Of a DNA stretch of 64,000 nucleotides, positions 24,297-36,235 are shown piece after piece. Both the position numbers and the translations under genes were made by a program. Under the pieces are notes generated by a model. That model saw nothing but the letters and a program-made list of their open reading frames with translations, was not told where the DNA came from and ran no database searches. Within the stretch, counting starts at the first letter, position 1. The number at the start of each line of letters is the position of its first letter. The DNA is taken from the NCBI GenBank assembly GCA_023101885.1, contig JALPQD010000406.1, forward strand, positions 868,001-932,000, written 5' to 3'. The DNA comes from Typhlomys cinereus (lineage: Eukaryota > Chordata > Mammalia > Rodentia > Platacanthomyidae).

Positions 24297-24597
24297 TGGG
24301 GCTGGAGAGGTGGCTCAGGGATTAAGCCTCTGCCTTGCAGGCGGAAGGTCCTGAGTTTGGATCCTAGACCCCACGTATAGACGCCAGGCGGAAGCGGTGG
24401 CAGCCTGCGCTTCTGGCCCTGGTAGGGCGGAGCCTGTGAATCCCAGGGCAGAGTAAACAAGGAGGAGTTGGAGGCGGTCCATGGTGGTTCCCGAATTCGT
24501 CCATGGTTCTACACACACACACACACACAAGCACGCACACGTGCACACACACACACATACATGCACAATTTCATAAATAATAATAAAAATTTTTTAA
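24297..24597 (+). mobile_element. Young B2-superfamily SINE (subfamily A)
   Basis: Forward copy starting 'ggggctggagaggtggctca', with A-box region 'tggctcagggattaag', B-box region 'gagtttggatcc', CpG-rich body, (CA)n and tail 'aataataaaaatttttt'. The 13-bp target duplication AAAGATGCTTTCC is at 24,284-24,296 and 24,598-24,610. Confidence 0.95.
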
Positions 24598-24610
24598 AAA
24601 GATGCTTTCC

Positions 24611-25130
24611 CCACAATTATGATTTCAAAATAACATGGAGGTTATTTCATTGTCCTTTCCTTGTGCAACGTTCACACAATATCCTTCATTCTCTTCTTTC
24701 CTGAGCAATTTCTCTTAGAATTTAAATTGTTAAATGTCTTGCCTTGCATTCAAAACTCACATAAAAATAAGCATGAAATATGTCATTATCAGTTCTCCAA
24801 ATCATAAAATAGCAACCAAATTTATTTCCATATATTGGAAGAGATAAAATGAAAATGTAAGCAAATGCTATGGCATTTGATTTGAAGCTGAACTTTCATT
24901 TCATTTCCATTCATTTCAATGAGTTAGTGACCAGATACTTAGAAATGAAATTTTACATTGGCTTTCACTATATAAAGATGGACTTTCAGAATGTTTCTCC
25001 CCCACAAAATATCCTTGTTTTCATTCAAATTTATAGTCCAATTCAGGCAAGTACATTCACTCTTCATCCTATTTCACAATAAGGAAGGAGTCAGAGTGGT
25101 ATTTGCTTCATAGAAAGAGTTGAGATATGG
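24611..25130. other. Unique AT-rich non-coding DNA
   Basis: No gene or recognisable repeat is seen. Confidence 0.4.
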
Positions 25131-25142
25131 AATAATTTGAAA

Positions 25143-25775
25143 AGTAGTGGTAGAAGTAGTTCTTCTCTGAAGGTCTGGTAGAATTCTGCACTGAATCCAT
25201 CTGGTCCAGGGCTTTTTTTAGTTGGGATACTTATAATTACTGTCAATTTCATCTCTTGTTATTGGGCTGTTTAATGTATCTATTTCATCTTAAGTCAATT
25301 TTGGTAGGTCATATGTGCTTAGGAATTCATCCATGCCTTTTAGATTGTCCAATTTAAGAGAATATAAATTTTAAAGTATGTCCTCATAATTCTTTGGATT
25401 TCTCCAGTTTCTATTGTAATTTCCCCCTTTTCATTTCAGATTCTGTGGATTTCAGTGTTCTTTCTTCATCTTTATCCTTACCAATCTTGTTTATCTTTTC
25501 AAAAAACTAGCTCTTTGCTTCATTGATTGTTTTTTGTATTGGCTTCTTCAGTTCCAATTCATTGATTTCTGCTTGGATTTTAGATATTTCTTCCTGTCTG
25601 CATTTTTAGGATTGGTTTTTTCCTTTTTTTCTAAGGTTTTCATTTGTATTTACTTGAGATCTTTCCTTTTTTGTAATGTAGGCATTTAGTGCTATAAACT
25701 TCCTCTTCGAACTTCTTTCAATAGATTTTGGTAGGTTATGTCTTCGTTTTCTTTTGTTTCTAGGAATAATTGCAA
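25143..25775 (-). mobile_element. Old LINE-1: inverted ORF2 segment
   Basis: Read in reverse, this is L1 ORF2 from the endonuclease-RT linker (a segment like '[15 protein letters not shown]', near 25,670-25,710) to the start of the RT domain (the Pro-Gly-Pro-Asp-Gly-Phe block near 25,185-25,215). It ends without a poly(A) tail on its left, so it is not the 3' end of an independent insertion. It abuts a forward L1 3' UTR, giving the 5'-inverted structure described in the findings. Confidence 0.75.
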
Positions 25776-26360
25776 GCCCTATCAATGGCACAAGATCTGT
25801 AAAATACAATATAAATCACCATGGCAACAGACCACCACTGTAATAGTGGCATGAGTACCTAGGAGACAACCAATAGCTTTCAGATTGAATTCAAGACTGA
25901 ATTGTCAGAAGGCCACACATTCCTGTTAATGTAAACTATAACAAGAACCTATTTTTAAAAAGGGGAAAGAAAAAATCAATAGGGAAGATAGCCAATAAAA
26001 TTATATAGGTAGGAAGAGTACATCAAAGTGCTCGGTTGGTAGCAGTTATTATACCCATAGAATGGGGACTTAACAGTGGAAACCTTTGGGTCTAAAAATG
26101 GATCAGTGAAGGGAAATGCACACATCAGTGTGGTGGCCTGAAGAAAGATAACTTGATACACCACTGAGTCTGAGCACCCACAGTAGTAGGCAGGAGTGAA
26201 CCCTGGGATCCATAGAAGCACACAGGCGGAAGGGTGGGAGAGTGTGGGAGAGAATGGTGAAGAGAAGGGAGAGGATGAAGGGGAAGGGAGAAGGAAGAAA
26301 GCTGGGATTAATACCAAATATGCTTGTAAAAGTAGAAAAATAAAAAAGAGGGAAGGAGAG
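25776..26360 (+). mobile_element. Old LINE-1: 3' UTR and tail (same insertion as 25,143-25,775)
   Basis: This forward old-type L1 3' UTR has the blocks 'gagacaaccaatagctttca', 'ccctgggatccatagaag', a purine-rich tract (26,225-26,300), 'ggattaataccaaatatgc' and an A-rich end. These match the reverse of 13,819-14,465. Flanks AATAATTTGAAA (25,131-25,142) and AATAATTTCAAA (26,363-26,374) may be the target duplication of the composite insertion. Confidence 0.7.
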
Positions 26361-26374
26361 AAAATAATTTCAAA

Positions 26375-27189
26375 GAATGATTTAAAATACAGATTTGGAG
26401 GGAAAATATTTGTAAATATGTGAGGCACTCAGGCACCAGTCACACACCTGTTCTTCATGAAGAATTTAAAAAGCAGAAAACATCAGCTCCTCCAACAGTG
26501 TGTGCCTACTTTTTTCATCTTCTCGAGAGAGTGAATAAAATGCATTCCTGGTTTTGTTTTGAGGAATTACAAGGAAAATAAAAGTCAAAATGTTACCCAC
26601 AGTTTTACCAGCATGTTTCAAATAACTAGGCAAGAAAATCAGAATGTATATTCAGTTTTAAATTAGTATCCTATATTACTGAAAATTAACATGAGTTTAA
26701 GCTGCTTTTGAAGACTCCATTTAATTTTTTTCAGTAGTCTTCAGAAGTTGAAAAGGCAAACTAGATTTGGCAAGAATCTCACAATTGAATGGTTACAAAT
26801 ATTAACAAAACTCGCTTTAATTACTTTAACATGTTTCAGGATTACATGCAATTCATTATTTGAATCAATTTTCAACCACCTGCTACTTTTTGTACCTCAT
26901 TCACTAAAATTGACTTAACATATTTAGCCACGTTGACAGAAAAGAAGTTCACAGCAGCACCTGACTTTATCAAAGGAAATCCACTTTATTTTTCTCACAG
27001 ATATCCCACTAGAGGTTTTGCATTTACATTTGTCAGGAATCTTAATATACTCAGCAGGGTCAAAATAATTGTTTTGGGAATTTATTGTTGCAAGGAATCA
27101 ATATTTGCACAAAATAGCTGAAAGTGTAGAGAAATTATGCCAAAATAGTAGTGTCTTAAATTTTAAAGCAACCATTTCACTATGGAAGG
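26375..27189. other. Unique non-coding DNA
   Basis: This 800-bp block has no recognisable repeat or gene. The part at 26,800-26,900 is rich in AATTA-type cores and has few simple runs. Confidence 0.4.
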
Positions 27190-27503
27190 GGGATGATCTC
27201 AAGAGACCCCATGCCTCCCTGAGAGTGTGATAAGGACTAATGCTGATGAGGAGGAGATGGAAGACACCTTCTTCAATGGTGTACCAACTTATGTCTGATT
27301 CATGCTCTAGAAGGTACTCCAGAACATGCTAAAAAATAACCCAGATGAAGCTCAGTGAGCCACTCATGTGAAAATACATGAAAATAGGAGGGGGACTTGC
27401 TTGGAAAAAGAAGGGTGGTAATTGGAAGATAAGGGGGATGGGATTGAGGATCAAGGTATGAAAATATCATGATCACTACACTAATGTATAAAAACAATGA
27501 AAG
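27190..27503 (+). mobile_element. Old rodent LINE-1 3' end
   Basis: A purine-rich segment (27,385-27,450) is followed by 'ggatcaaggtatgaaaatat', 'catgatcactacactaatgt' and an A-rich end. This resembles the terminal 3' UTR of older rodent L1 lineages as I remember them. It is distinct from the L1 tail at 26,300. The SINE after it begins within a few bases of its tail. Confidence 0.5.
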
Positions 27504-27510
27504 AATACAT

Positions 27511-27765
27511 GTTGAGAGACAGCTCAGGGATTAAGACTCTACCTTTCAAGCAGATGGAGCTGAGTTCAGATTCCAGATCTCATGTAAAAATCCAGACAGA
27601 AACGCCAGTGGCCTACATTTCTGCCCTTGGTGGGTGGAGCCTGAGAAATCCCAGAGTAAGGCAAAAAGGAGGTAAGGCCTCCACAGGGGCACACAATGCT
27701 CTCTCTCTCTCTTTCACACACACACACACACACACACAAATTAAATAAATCTAAAAATAAAGGAA
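27511..27765 (+). mobile_element. Older B2-superfamily SINE (subfamily B)
   Basis: Forward copy: 'gagagacagctcagggatta', 'gagctgagttcagattcc', 'tgagaaatcccagagtaagg', then (CT)n and (CA)n and the tail 'aaattaaataaatctaaaa'. Confidence 0.85.
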
Positions 27766-27938
27766 CACAAAACCATTAATGTAGTTTCCCCCCAAAATCA
27801 ACTGGATTCAGTGTCTCAATTTTATAGACTGACCTACTATAACATGATCTTTGTATAACACATGAAAAATTTCTCATTCAATTGCATCTATTTAAAAGTA
27901 CATTTAATAAAATTAGTACATAAAAATAAGATATGTAA

Positions 27939-28215
27939 GGGTGGAGAGGTGGCAGGGGTTACGCCTCTGCCTTGCGGGCGGAAGGTCCTGAGTTCGGATC
28001 CCAGATCCCACGTATAGACGCCAGGCGGAAGCGGGGCGGCCTGCGCTTCTGGTCCTGGTAGGGCGGAGCCTGTGAATCCCCGGGCAGAAGGAGGTGGAGG
28101 CGTCCATGGTGGTTCCCGAATTCGTCCGTGGTTCTACATACACACACACACAGACACACACACGCGCGGGCACATACATACGCACACACGCACAATTGAA
28201 TAAATAATAATTAAA
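27939..28215 (+). mobile_element. Young B2-superfamily SINE (subfamily A)
   Basis: Forward copy with slightly damaged head ('gggtggagaggtggcaggg') but intact CpG-rich body, CA-rich region and tail 'gaataaataataattaaa'. The 17-bp target duplication AAAAATAAGATATGTAA is at 27,922-27,938 and 28,216-28,232. Confidence 0.95.
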
Positions 28216-28232
28216 AAAAATAAGATATGTAA

Positions 28233-28928
28233 TCCAGTCTATCCTTTATTCATGATTAGGTATTCCATTTAATAAATATTTTTTCAATTATAAAAGCTTC
28301 CATTAGTTATTTAGGCATTGAAAAAGGCACATCAATTTTTATAATAGTGTAACATAGGTATATCTGTTGTGTTAATTAAGAACCACAGCATACACCTACA
28401 GTACTGGTTAAACCTTCATTAGCATGCCATTTGAGCTATCCTCTGTTCTAAATAATATGTGTCATTGAAAAAAACCACAGGAGAAGAGCAGAAGAGGGAC
28501 ACTTTAGCTTTGTCAATCTGTAAATTTGAAAGGCAGAAGTAGGCAAGAAAGGAATTGAAACAATGTTAATTTAAGACAAAGGTAAGAATCACAGCAGTGT
28601 TAACTAAATCAGTCAAATAAGGCAAGCAGAGAGCTGTTGGTGTGCTGAGATACAAGAAAGAAACACAAGTGATTGTGCTTCATGCGTGTATGCAAGAAAA
28701 TGTTATATCAAAATGCACTTTTTGGTTCAATTATTTAATATTTTATTAGATTTAAAATTTAAAAAGAGGTTTTTGAACAACTTTCCATAGAATTTTGCAT
28801 ATATTTTATATTAATCCTCCAAGTCCAAAAAAAAAAAAAAAGGAAACTGGATCAAGCCTAGTTTAAAAGGATAGATGGATTGCATAGATGCAACTCTTCA
28901 AGATCTCAAGAAAATATTCTCTTCTATA
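28233..28928. other. Unique AT-rich non-coding DNA
   Basis: No gene is seen. A pure A-run of about 15 lies near 28,829-28,843 without a recognisable element attached. Confidence 0.4.
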
Positions 28929-29280
28929 GGGCAGGTGTAGTGAGATGGCTCAATAGATAAAGTATTGGCCGTGGAAGCATGTGAACCTGACTTTAATTGG
29001 ACAGTACTCAAGACAGTTACAGTCACATGTCTGTAACCCGAGCATTATGTGAGCAATAGAGACAGATATGTCTCTGAGACTTACTGGCGAGACAGTCTTG
29101 CCAAGTGGGTGAATTCCAAGTCCAGTGAAAAATTCTCTCTCAAAACATGTGGGAGAGAATTATTGAGGGATTAAGAGGACATTCAAAATCTGTCTCTGAC
29201 CTGTGCACATATGCTTACAAGTAAATACATGAATTGATATACACACAAATGCATACAAAATACATGGAGCTGATGTTATG
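28929..29280 (+). mobile_element. B4-type composite SINE
   Basis: An ID/tRNA-like head ('gtgagatggctcaatagata', 'gaacctgactttaattgg') joins a B1-like middle ('gtctgtaacccgagcattat', 'gtgggtgaattccaagtcca', 'ctctctcaaaacatgtggga') and a CA-rich end. This is the layout of rodent B4 SINEs. Confidence 0.7.
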
Positions 29281-30569
29281 ATAAAAATATCATGTGCCAT
29301 TTGCTAATTTGGCAAGCAACACAGTTATGGTTTCTACAACTTTCAGATATAACTTGATCAACACAAGTTGATTAACACACTCATTTTTATTAATAACTAT
29401 CAGCTATCTATAAATATGGTCAATGTACTTTCTGATACATGTCCACTTTTTTTGGGAGAAATTCTTTTGTTACAAAACCTACTTTGAACCATTCATATGT
29501 AGGAACAAGTTCCAAGTTCAGTCTTAATTGACCTTTTAGTGCGACCCTAGGCAACTTTCACATTGTAAAAATCCCAGTGTGCCTTTAATCAACTGAAAAT
29601 ATTTAGTTTAATTATCAGTTTATATTTCTTAGGGAGGAAATATTTTGAATTCTGAAATACCTAGTTACAATTAACTCTTGTTTTGTACAACACAATGGGA
29701 TAACTGTGGTTCACACCAGCATATTATATTTTATAAATAATCATATAAAAGAAGCTTATAGATGCTAAACAAAAAATACTAATGAGATGACAGAAGTTTT
29801 GATGGCACAAATGTGATCAGTACACATTGTATGTATGTTGAAATACCATCCTGTACTCCTAAGTACAAACATTATATTGTAATTAAATTTTAAATGTTAA
29901 AGGATATGGAAATGTAAATTCTACCCATTCTATCATTATGTGATATCTATATGTATTACATTATCACACTTACAGTATTAAGTTATGCAATTAATAATAA
30001 ATGTGTGAATTGCCTAAGGTCAAATGATAATTAATGATGAGGCCTGGATTTGAAATCTTGCAATCTGGTTTCCAAGTTCATTCTCCTGCTCTTGAAATTT
30101 TATTAATTACCTAAAGTGACTTTATGAAAAGGTCTCAGTTTCTGGGTAGAATGCATTCTGTTCAGGGAACATTATTTAATGTTTATTTTCACAGCTAAAA
30201 AGTTCTCCATCTGCTCTCTAATATTTCCATTTCCAAATTCCTTTGATGTTGTGCACTCATTTAATTTCCTTAAGCTCTATTAGCATCTTAGAAGAAATGG
30301 ACAAATGGTTTACATCAGAATCCCAGAACTATTTTGTTATCCCACCGTAAAAGCAGGAAGTCATAAGACCAAGAAGAAAGTAATCCTGACTTATATTTGT
30401 TGCTTCTGAACTATTTCATTTAGATATGTGGAAACAAAATAGTGGAATAACTATTTCTTAAGACAAAAGAACAGAAACATTCGTATCTCTATTGCATTTT
30501 TCAAAACTTCTTAATTTATCATTTTTTAAAATTACTCTGCCTCTTTTTTAATAGATACTCTTTTGAATT
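29281..30569. other. Unique AT-rich non-coding DNA
   Basis: This 1.3-kb stretch shows no gene or recognisable repeat. Confidence 0.4.
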
Positions 30570-30918
30570 ATTTTATTTTATTTTATTTTATTTACCGTGG
30601 TGTGTGTGCATGTGTGTGTGAGTGTGTGTGTCTTTGGGAATCATCCTGGACTGTTTTACATCTTTTTTGCTTTGCTCTGGGATTTAGCAGGCTACAGTCT
30701 CCATTGCCAAAAGGGAAAATTGTCATCATCCCCATCTCCAGTCAGCATTTTTTAATTAATTAATTTATTTATTATTTCCACTCATACAAACTTAATAGGT
30801 ACACTGGTCCTTTCCCTCCCTCCACCCCTCCCTACACCCATATGTGATCCAGGTTCCAAACTCAGGTTTTTCTGCTTTCAATGCAGAGACTTAACTCTTG
30901 AGCCATCTCATCAGTGCT
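30570..30918 (-). mobile_element. Older B2-superfamily SINE split by an L1 tail
   Basis: Reversed subfamily B SINE. The tail, TG-rich tract and body run from 30,570 to about 30,755 ('tctttgggaatcatcctgga', 'gctctgggatttagcaggc'). The B-box and head run from about 30,839 to 30,918 ('tgatccaggttccaaactca', 'cttgagccatctcatcag'). Between them lies a short L1 3' end, listed separately. Confidence 0.8.
30757..30838 (-). mobile_element. Very short LINE-1 3' end nested in a SINE
   Basis: The A-rich end in reverse ('aattaattaatttatttatt'), 'ccactcatacaaacttaata', 'ggtacactggtcc' and the start of the C-rich tract are the last 80 or so bases of the younger L1 family, as at 22,880-22,970. Truncation falls inside the G-tract. 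Confidence 0.8.
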
Positions 30919-31011
30919 AGATATATACTCCTGAAATCAGTTGCCCTGTGACGTCAGAAATGTTTCACAATGCAGTATTATCTGACATCTCACAGTGGTG
31001 GTTCTTTGGAG

Positions 31012-31014
<3 letters not shown>

Positions 31015-31059
<45 letters not shown>
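31015..31059. repeat. (CA)n microsatellite
   Basis: About 22 CA units with no SINE body attached. Confidence 0.95.
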
Positions 31060-31060
<1 letters not shown>

Positions 31061-32788
31061 AACATTCAGGAATATATTCACAGGTATTATTTTAACTCTG
31101 CCACAAACTTCAGTACCATGAAGTAAACAGCAGCACGGTAAGCACTTCATCTCTTCAGGAGCTAAATTTGCAGAATGTGACTCCCTCTAGAATGAAATTC
31201 AATCACACATTGGTTTTACATGTACTCCTATTAACTACTCCATTGTATCCTGTCACATTATTATGTTTATCTTTCAGCATAACTTCAGGCTAGAAAAACA
31301 CTTTTGTCTATTGCCTTTAGTCGATCATTTATATTCTTGTGATTTGTTGCATTTGCATATGATGCATTGACAACAGTTGCACACTGAAAAAGAACAGCTT
31401 GCTTGAGAAGTTAAAAGCTTAAGAAGCTTGTGAATTGAAGAGTTTTATTCACTTATTCAACTATTATTTATAGATTATTCTACCATGTGCTGACAGTTCA
31501 AGCACAAGTACATCCACATTAAAGAGTTAATATAACTAATCTGTGGGTTTAGGCAGGTTACACTCATTTCTCTATTTGATCAATATCACATGAGGCAAGG
31601 GTACTTACTTAAAATAATTTTCCAAATTTCTAATTGAAATTTCTAATTGAATCATGGAGGCATTTATTTTGTACGTAAGAGTATTTCTGACTTAGCAATA
31701 TAGCTAATCTGATTTACTGAGTAATAAAAATCAAAGTGTACTATGATCTGCAAATACACATTAAATGTTTTTGTAAAGATTTAATATTTTAGAAAAATGG
31801 AATCAAAGTTTTGTTATTTGTTGCATATATTTTAAATTGATGTTATTGTGCAAATATACATTTAAAGCAATTAAATAATTTTGAGAATTCAAACATTTAA
31901 TACTTATACAATTTCCATTTTGATCTTTAACATTGTACTTTGCTTTGAATTCTGTTTGTTGAATATTAATATAATGATAGTTTGCTTTATATTTAATGTT
32001 TTATTGTATGGTTAACTGCAAGTATACTATTTTACTGTTTGCGTCCATTCAATTCATATGGTTGCTAATTTACTTTATTTTCGAATTTCAATTTCAGGTC
32101 TTTAATTTATTTTCTACTGCTGATGTTCATTTTGTATTTCATTTTACCGAAGTCCTTAAGAATTAACATATAGATGCCTTAGAAATAGAGTATAAAGCAG
32201 TTATTACCATAGGCTACATATATTAAAGGTAAGAAAAATTTAAAGGGAACAATTAGCAGGTATAAGGTTTTTATTTCAGAACAATTAGTAGAAGGACTTT
32301 GAATGTATTCAGCTCAAAGAAATAAAAACTATTTGAGAAAACAGATCACTAATATGATCATTATACATTGAATGAATAAAATTCTACAACATCTCATATG
32401 TTCAAATATTAACTATTCATTATAGATAAGACGTTTAAATAAGAAAATATAAAGTCTCTTTTCCAAAATATGTCATATACCATATATGCATATGTAATTA
32501 TTTATATACCATATCCTTTCTCACAATAATAGTATACTATTCCATATATAAAATGATTCTTAAGAAAAAATTCAATATATTCTTATGCTTTTGCTTTAAA
32601 TACTATATTCATCATATATGTTATAGATCTTAATATACAAGATGTGGATAGATGAGTAGTAAAATGTCTATCCAGCATGCAGAAATTATATACATATATC
32701 TTCACTGTGGTTTTGTATCTTATTCACTTACATATCTTTCTGGTGTTCAAACAATATATATAAAACAAGTTGTTATTGTACTGAGTTA
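31060..32788. other. Unique AT-rich non-coding DNA
   Basis: This 1.7-kb, strongly AT-rich block holds no gene or repeat that I can name. Confidence 0.4.
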
Positions 32789-32797
32789 AAAGATTTA

Positions 32798-33264
32798 CTC
32801 TGCTGTAATATGTTCCCCTCCCTCCTTGTTTCTGGTGTGGCCCTCCAACCCCATCTCTCCTGTTCATAATCCTTGCAATTACTGTATTATATAGGTTTAC
32901 CTTTGAGTGTCTCAATGTGGGCTGGGTGAGTTTGGCACTAGGAGCCACCTATTAGGGAGTACATACGGCACTTAATTTTCTGTTTGGGATACTTCACTTA
33001 ATATAATTGTTTCTAATGACATCCATTTCCCGGCAAATTCCAGTAATTCATCATTTTTGATGACTGAGTAGTACTCCATTGTATAGATGTACCACAGTTT
33101 CCTTATCCACTCGTCAACTATTGGACATTTGGGTTGATTTCATGACTTTGCTATTGTAAACAGTGCTGCTATGAACATGGTTGTGCTTGTGCTATTGAGG
33201 TGAACCTCTGCTGCATGGGGGGTTATTCCCAAAAGTGGGATAGCAGGGTCATATGGCATTTCAA
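32798..33264 (-). mobile_element. LINE-1 insertion: inverted 5' segment
   Basis: Read in reverse, this runs from the last 110 codons of ORF2 (equivalent to 57,311 in the large L1) through the ORF2 stop into the first 130 bp of the 3' UTR (equivalent to about 57,774). It has no poly(A) on its left. It is joined head-to-head with the next entry, and together they are one insertion. Confidence 0.85.
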
Positions 33265-34158
33265 AATAGGCCTCCATCAAGGAATGCAAGTAAGTAATGT
33301 GACACCTGGTTAAGTTCACAGGCATTCGTTCCTGATCATTTACAACTGAGGGGGTATGATCTCACCAGAAGGGGAGGGCATATAGTTAAGCAGATAAAAA
33401 GTAATTATTTTGCAAATGGGTGATTGATCTTTCGCTCACTGAGGTTTCCTACTTTTATTACATCTACCCTTGCTTGGATGTGCTATTATAACAAGACTCC
33501 AGTTTAACAGCTTTTTGTCTCTGGCCAGGGGGTGACATACAGTGTCCATCAGGATGGAGTGAAGGGCATTGCAGGAGCAGAAAAACTGCAAAAGAAAATC
33601 AACAAACCACAATCCAGAACTTCAGAGACTCTGTATCAACCACATAGAAACAGGCCAGCCTAATTTCTCCCCATCCTGAAGCTCAGGGACATTTGCAGAA
33701 GATGGGGCCATAAGATTGTAAGAGCAAAAGGATGGGAGGAGCAACGACTTGCAAGATTCTCTATACTAGTTAGGGCCGAAGCAATCATAATAGGACTTTG
33801 CATTCCCTGCTCAATGTCCAAAACACTATTTACCTCACAAAGTCTAGCATCTGCTAAAGGCACCAAGATCTTTGGAGGCAAGGGATTGACAGCCATAGTA
33901 GTGTTCCTATGCTTAAGGGGAACATGGGAAAGGGTTCAGGGAAATGCCACTGGGTCCTGATATGTCATCAGAGAGGAGGACCCAGAGGAGAGTCACAATA
34001 AAGGACTCTCTGGGAATTGGGGGGGAGGCACTGGGGGATGGCGAGGGAGGGGTGAGGGGAGGGGGAGCAAGGGGTACGGGGGGGCGAAGAAGGGAGGGAG
34101 GGAACTGGTGTATCTATTAAGTTTGTATGAGCAGAAATAAAAAAATAACAAAAAAAAT
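33265..34158 (+). mobile_element. LINE-1 insertion: 3' UTR segment and poly(A)
   Basis: The forward L1 3' UTR starts at 'aataggcctccatcaaggaa', exactly where the inverted segment leaves off in L1 coordinates. It runs through the G-rich tract (34,015-34,105) to 'cctattaagtttgtatgagc'-type sequence and an A-rich tail. Flanks AAAGATTTAC (32,789-32,798) and TAAGATTTATAC (34,158-34,169) are a plausible target duplication. Confidence 0.9.
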
Positions 34159-34169
34159 AAGATTTATAC

Positions 34170-35855
34170 TTCTGCTCTCTTTGTTCGTAAGTTTTTATTT
34201 CACACTGGCTTTAATTTGTTTATATTAACTTAATATGTTTAATTTTTTATTTCTTTAATTGTCAGTTTTGAAGTTAACTATAAAAATTTCCCTTAATCCC
34301 AAGATTTGAATTTTATTCAAATATTACATATGTTTCATTTGTTTTCTGACATTTTCTACAAAAGTTTGCCATCTAATTAAAATAGGTGTTTGAAACCCTT
34401 ATCCATGAATATCATGTAGATTAATAGTGGAAAATCAGTTAGATCATATTTCTCCTGTTTAGCAAGACATTTTTAAATGATACCTTTCACATAACTTATT
34501 GTGATATTTGTAGATTATGGATGATGTTTCTAAATCATATATCACAGATGGTTTTGGTGCATATTCCTTTAAGAGAATAGAGATTTATTAAGGTAGACAC
34601 TTACTGGGTAGAGTTTATATCTATAATATTGAGGTTGGTTGAAGTAACATCTCTTTTTCCTTTTTTTGTGGTCATAAACATTTCTTACTTAGATTTCAAC
34701 TCGATCCCGATCTGTTCACCAATAGAAATACTTTAGAAAGTCTTTCTGGCTCATTTCTCATCCTAAAGTAGGTACTTTCAAGTAGAATCTTACTTTGCAA
34801 TCCTGATTCAATTTGCCCTATCCTACAAATTTCAACTCCTGAATTCCAATCTCAGGCAGACTTATTTTTCTGATCAACATGATAATACTCTTTATTGGAA
34901 TGCACCTGTATATGATGATGTTTAGAAATTGGCTTCGGGGAGAAATTGGCATGAATGTGGTAGTCACCTCACGCTTTCTTGCTTGTAAGTTTCACAGCCC
35001 AGACTTGCTTATTGCACAATTCATGTTTCTTTGCTTTATCTAGTTTTGTCGTTGTTTTCAGCAAGATTGCAATTCCAGTGGCAGATGCTCTGTCATGGCA
35101 AGAAACTAGAAGTCGCTATTTGAATTTTAATTTCCCAAGGGAATTGTTTTCAATAATCATCCTTTTTCAGCAGTGATCAAAGCATCAATTTCAAGTGGAA
35201 ATCTGTCTCAGAAACACATATTTGCATATCTCTACTTATTCGACTGAGTTCTAGAACTAACTAGAAAAGCCAGAAACATTCAGTTACTCTCAATATCTCT
35301 AAGGAAAGATGCTGTAACATTATTCAAGCATTGAAGTCATTCATCACCCTTCACTTAAACGAACACTTGTGCTTTCCAAGGAACTGGCTTCATAGCACTC
35401 CTCAGAGAAACAGTTTCTCTGTGTTGGAACTTAAAATATAAGACAAGATATAAACATACTCCACCACTAATTATACAAAAGGCAATGGAGTGGATGTAGC
35501 CACTAAATCTCATAGGGAACAATTTTTGTAAGAATTTTAACTCAGTGGCATTAATTCTACATTAGAAACCAGTGAAAAACATGTGAATCTTGAGTATGGG
35601 GAAATGGATTATTAAAGATACATGAACAAATAGGCAATTCAGCATTGTCATAATACCACAGTTCAGCTATAATTTCTATCATAAAATGGAACATTAAAGT
35701 GGTTATCCCTTTTCACAAATTATGGATTGTTGAATTTGATCTCTATTTTGTGTTTTCAGTGTAGACCTTAAACAATTATTCATAAAAAGTAGCAAAACTT
35801 ACCTTGGATTTATGAGAATATCTTTAATGATTTACAAATATTAAGTTCAACTCTT
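34170..35855. other. Unique non-coding DNA
   Basis: No transposable element is seen. The segment 34,920-35,290 has less biased composition, with an octamer-like 'atttgcat' and a TCF-like 'gatcaaag'. It is worth a conservation check. Confidence 0.4.
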
Positions 35856-36110
35856 GAGACTGGAGAGATGGCTTAGGGGTTAAGACTGCCTCACAAACAG
35901 AAGTTCCTGAGTTCGATCCCAAGTCCCACATAAAAACTCTAGGCAGAGACGGCTTCAGCCTGCACTTCTGGCCCTAGTGAAAATCTCAGAGCAGGCAAAA
36001 GGGAGGTAGAAAAAGTCAGGATGATTCCCAAAGTCACCTTTTGTCCTCCACAGTGACACACAGTGTCCTCTGATACAAACACACACACACACACGCACAT
36101 ATTTTTTTTT
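35856..36110 (+). mobile_element. Older B2-superfamily SINE (subfamily B)
   Basis: Forward copy: 'gagactggagagatggctta', 'cctgagttcgatcccaagtc', 'ggatgattcccaaagtcacc', 'tgtcctctgatacaaaca', a (CA)n tract, then a T-run where an A-rich tail is expected. Confidence 0.85.
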
Positions 36111-36235
36111 AAAGTTTTGGTCGCAATTGAGCTGAGATCACTGACGGTAAAAATTATGATTTTTCAAAAGAAATTTCATGTTTTTTTTCATTAAACAAAG
36201 GTTTTTGACATAGACATCAGCTATTCACTCCACGG

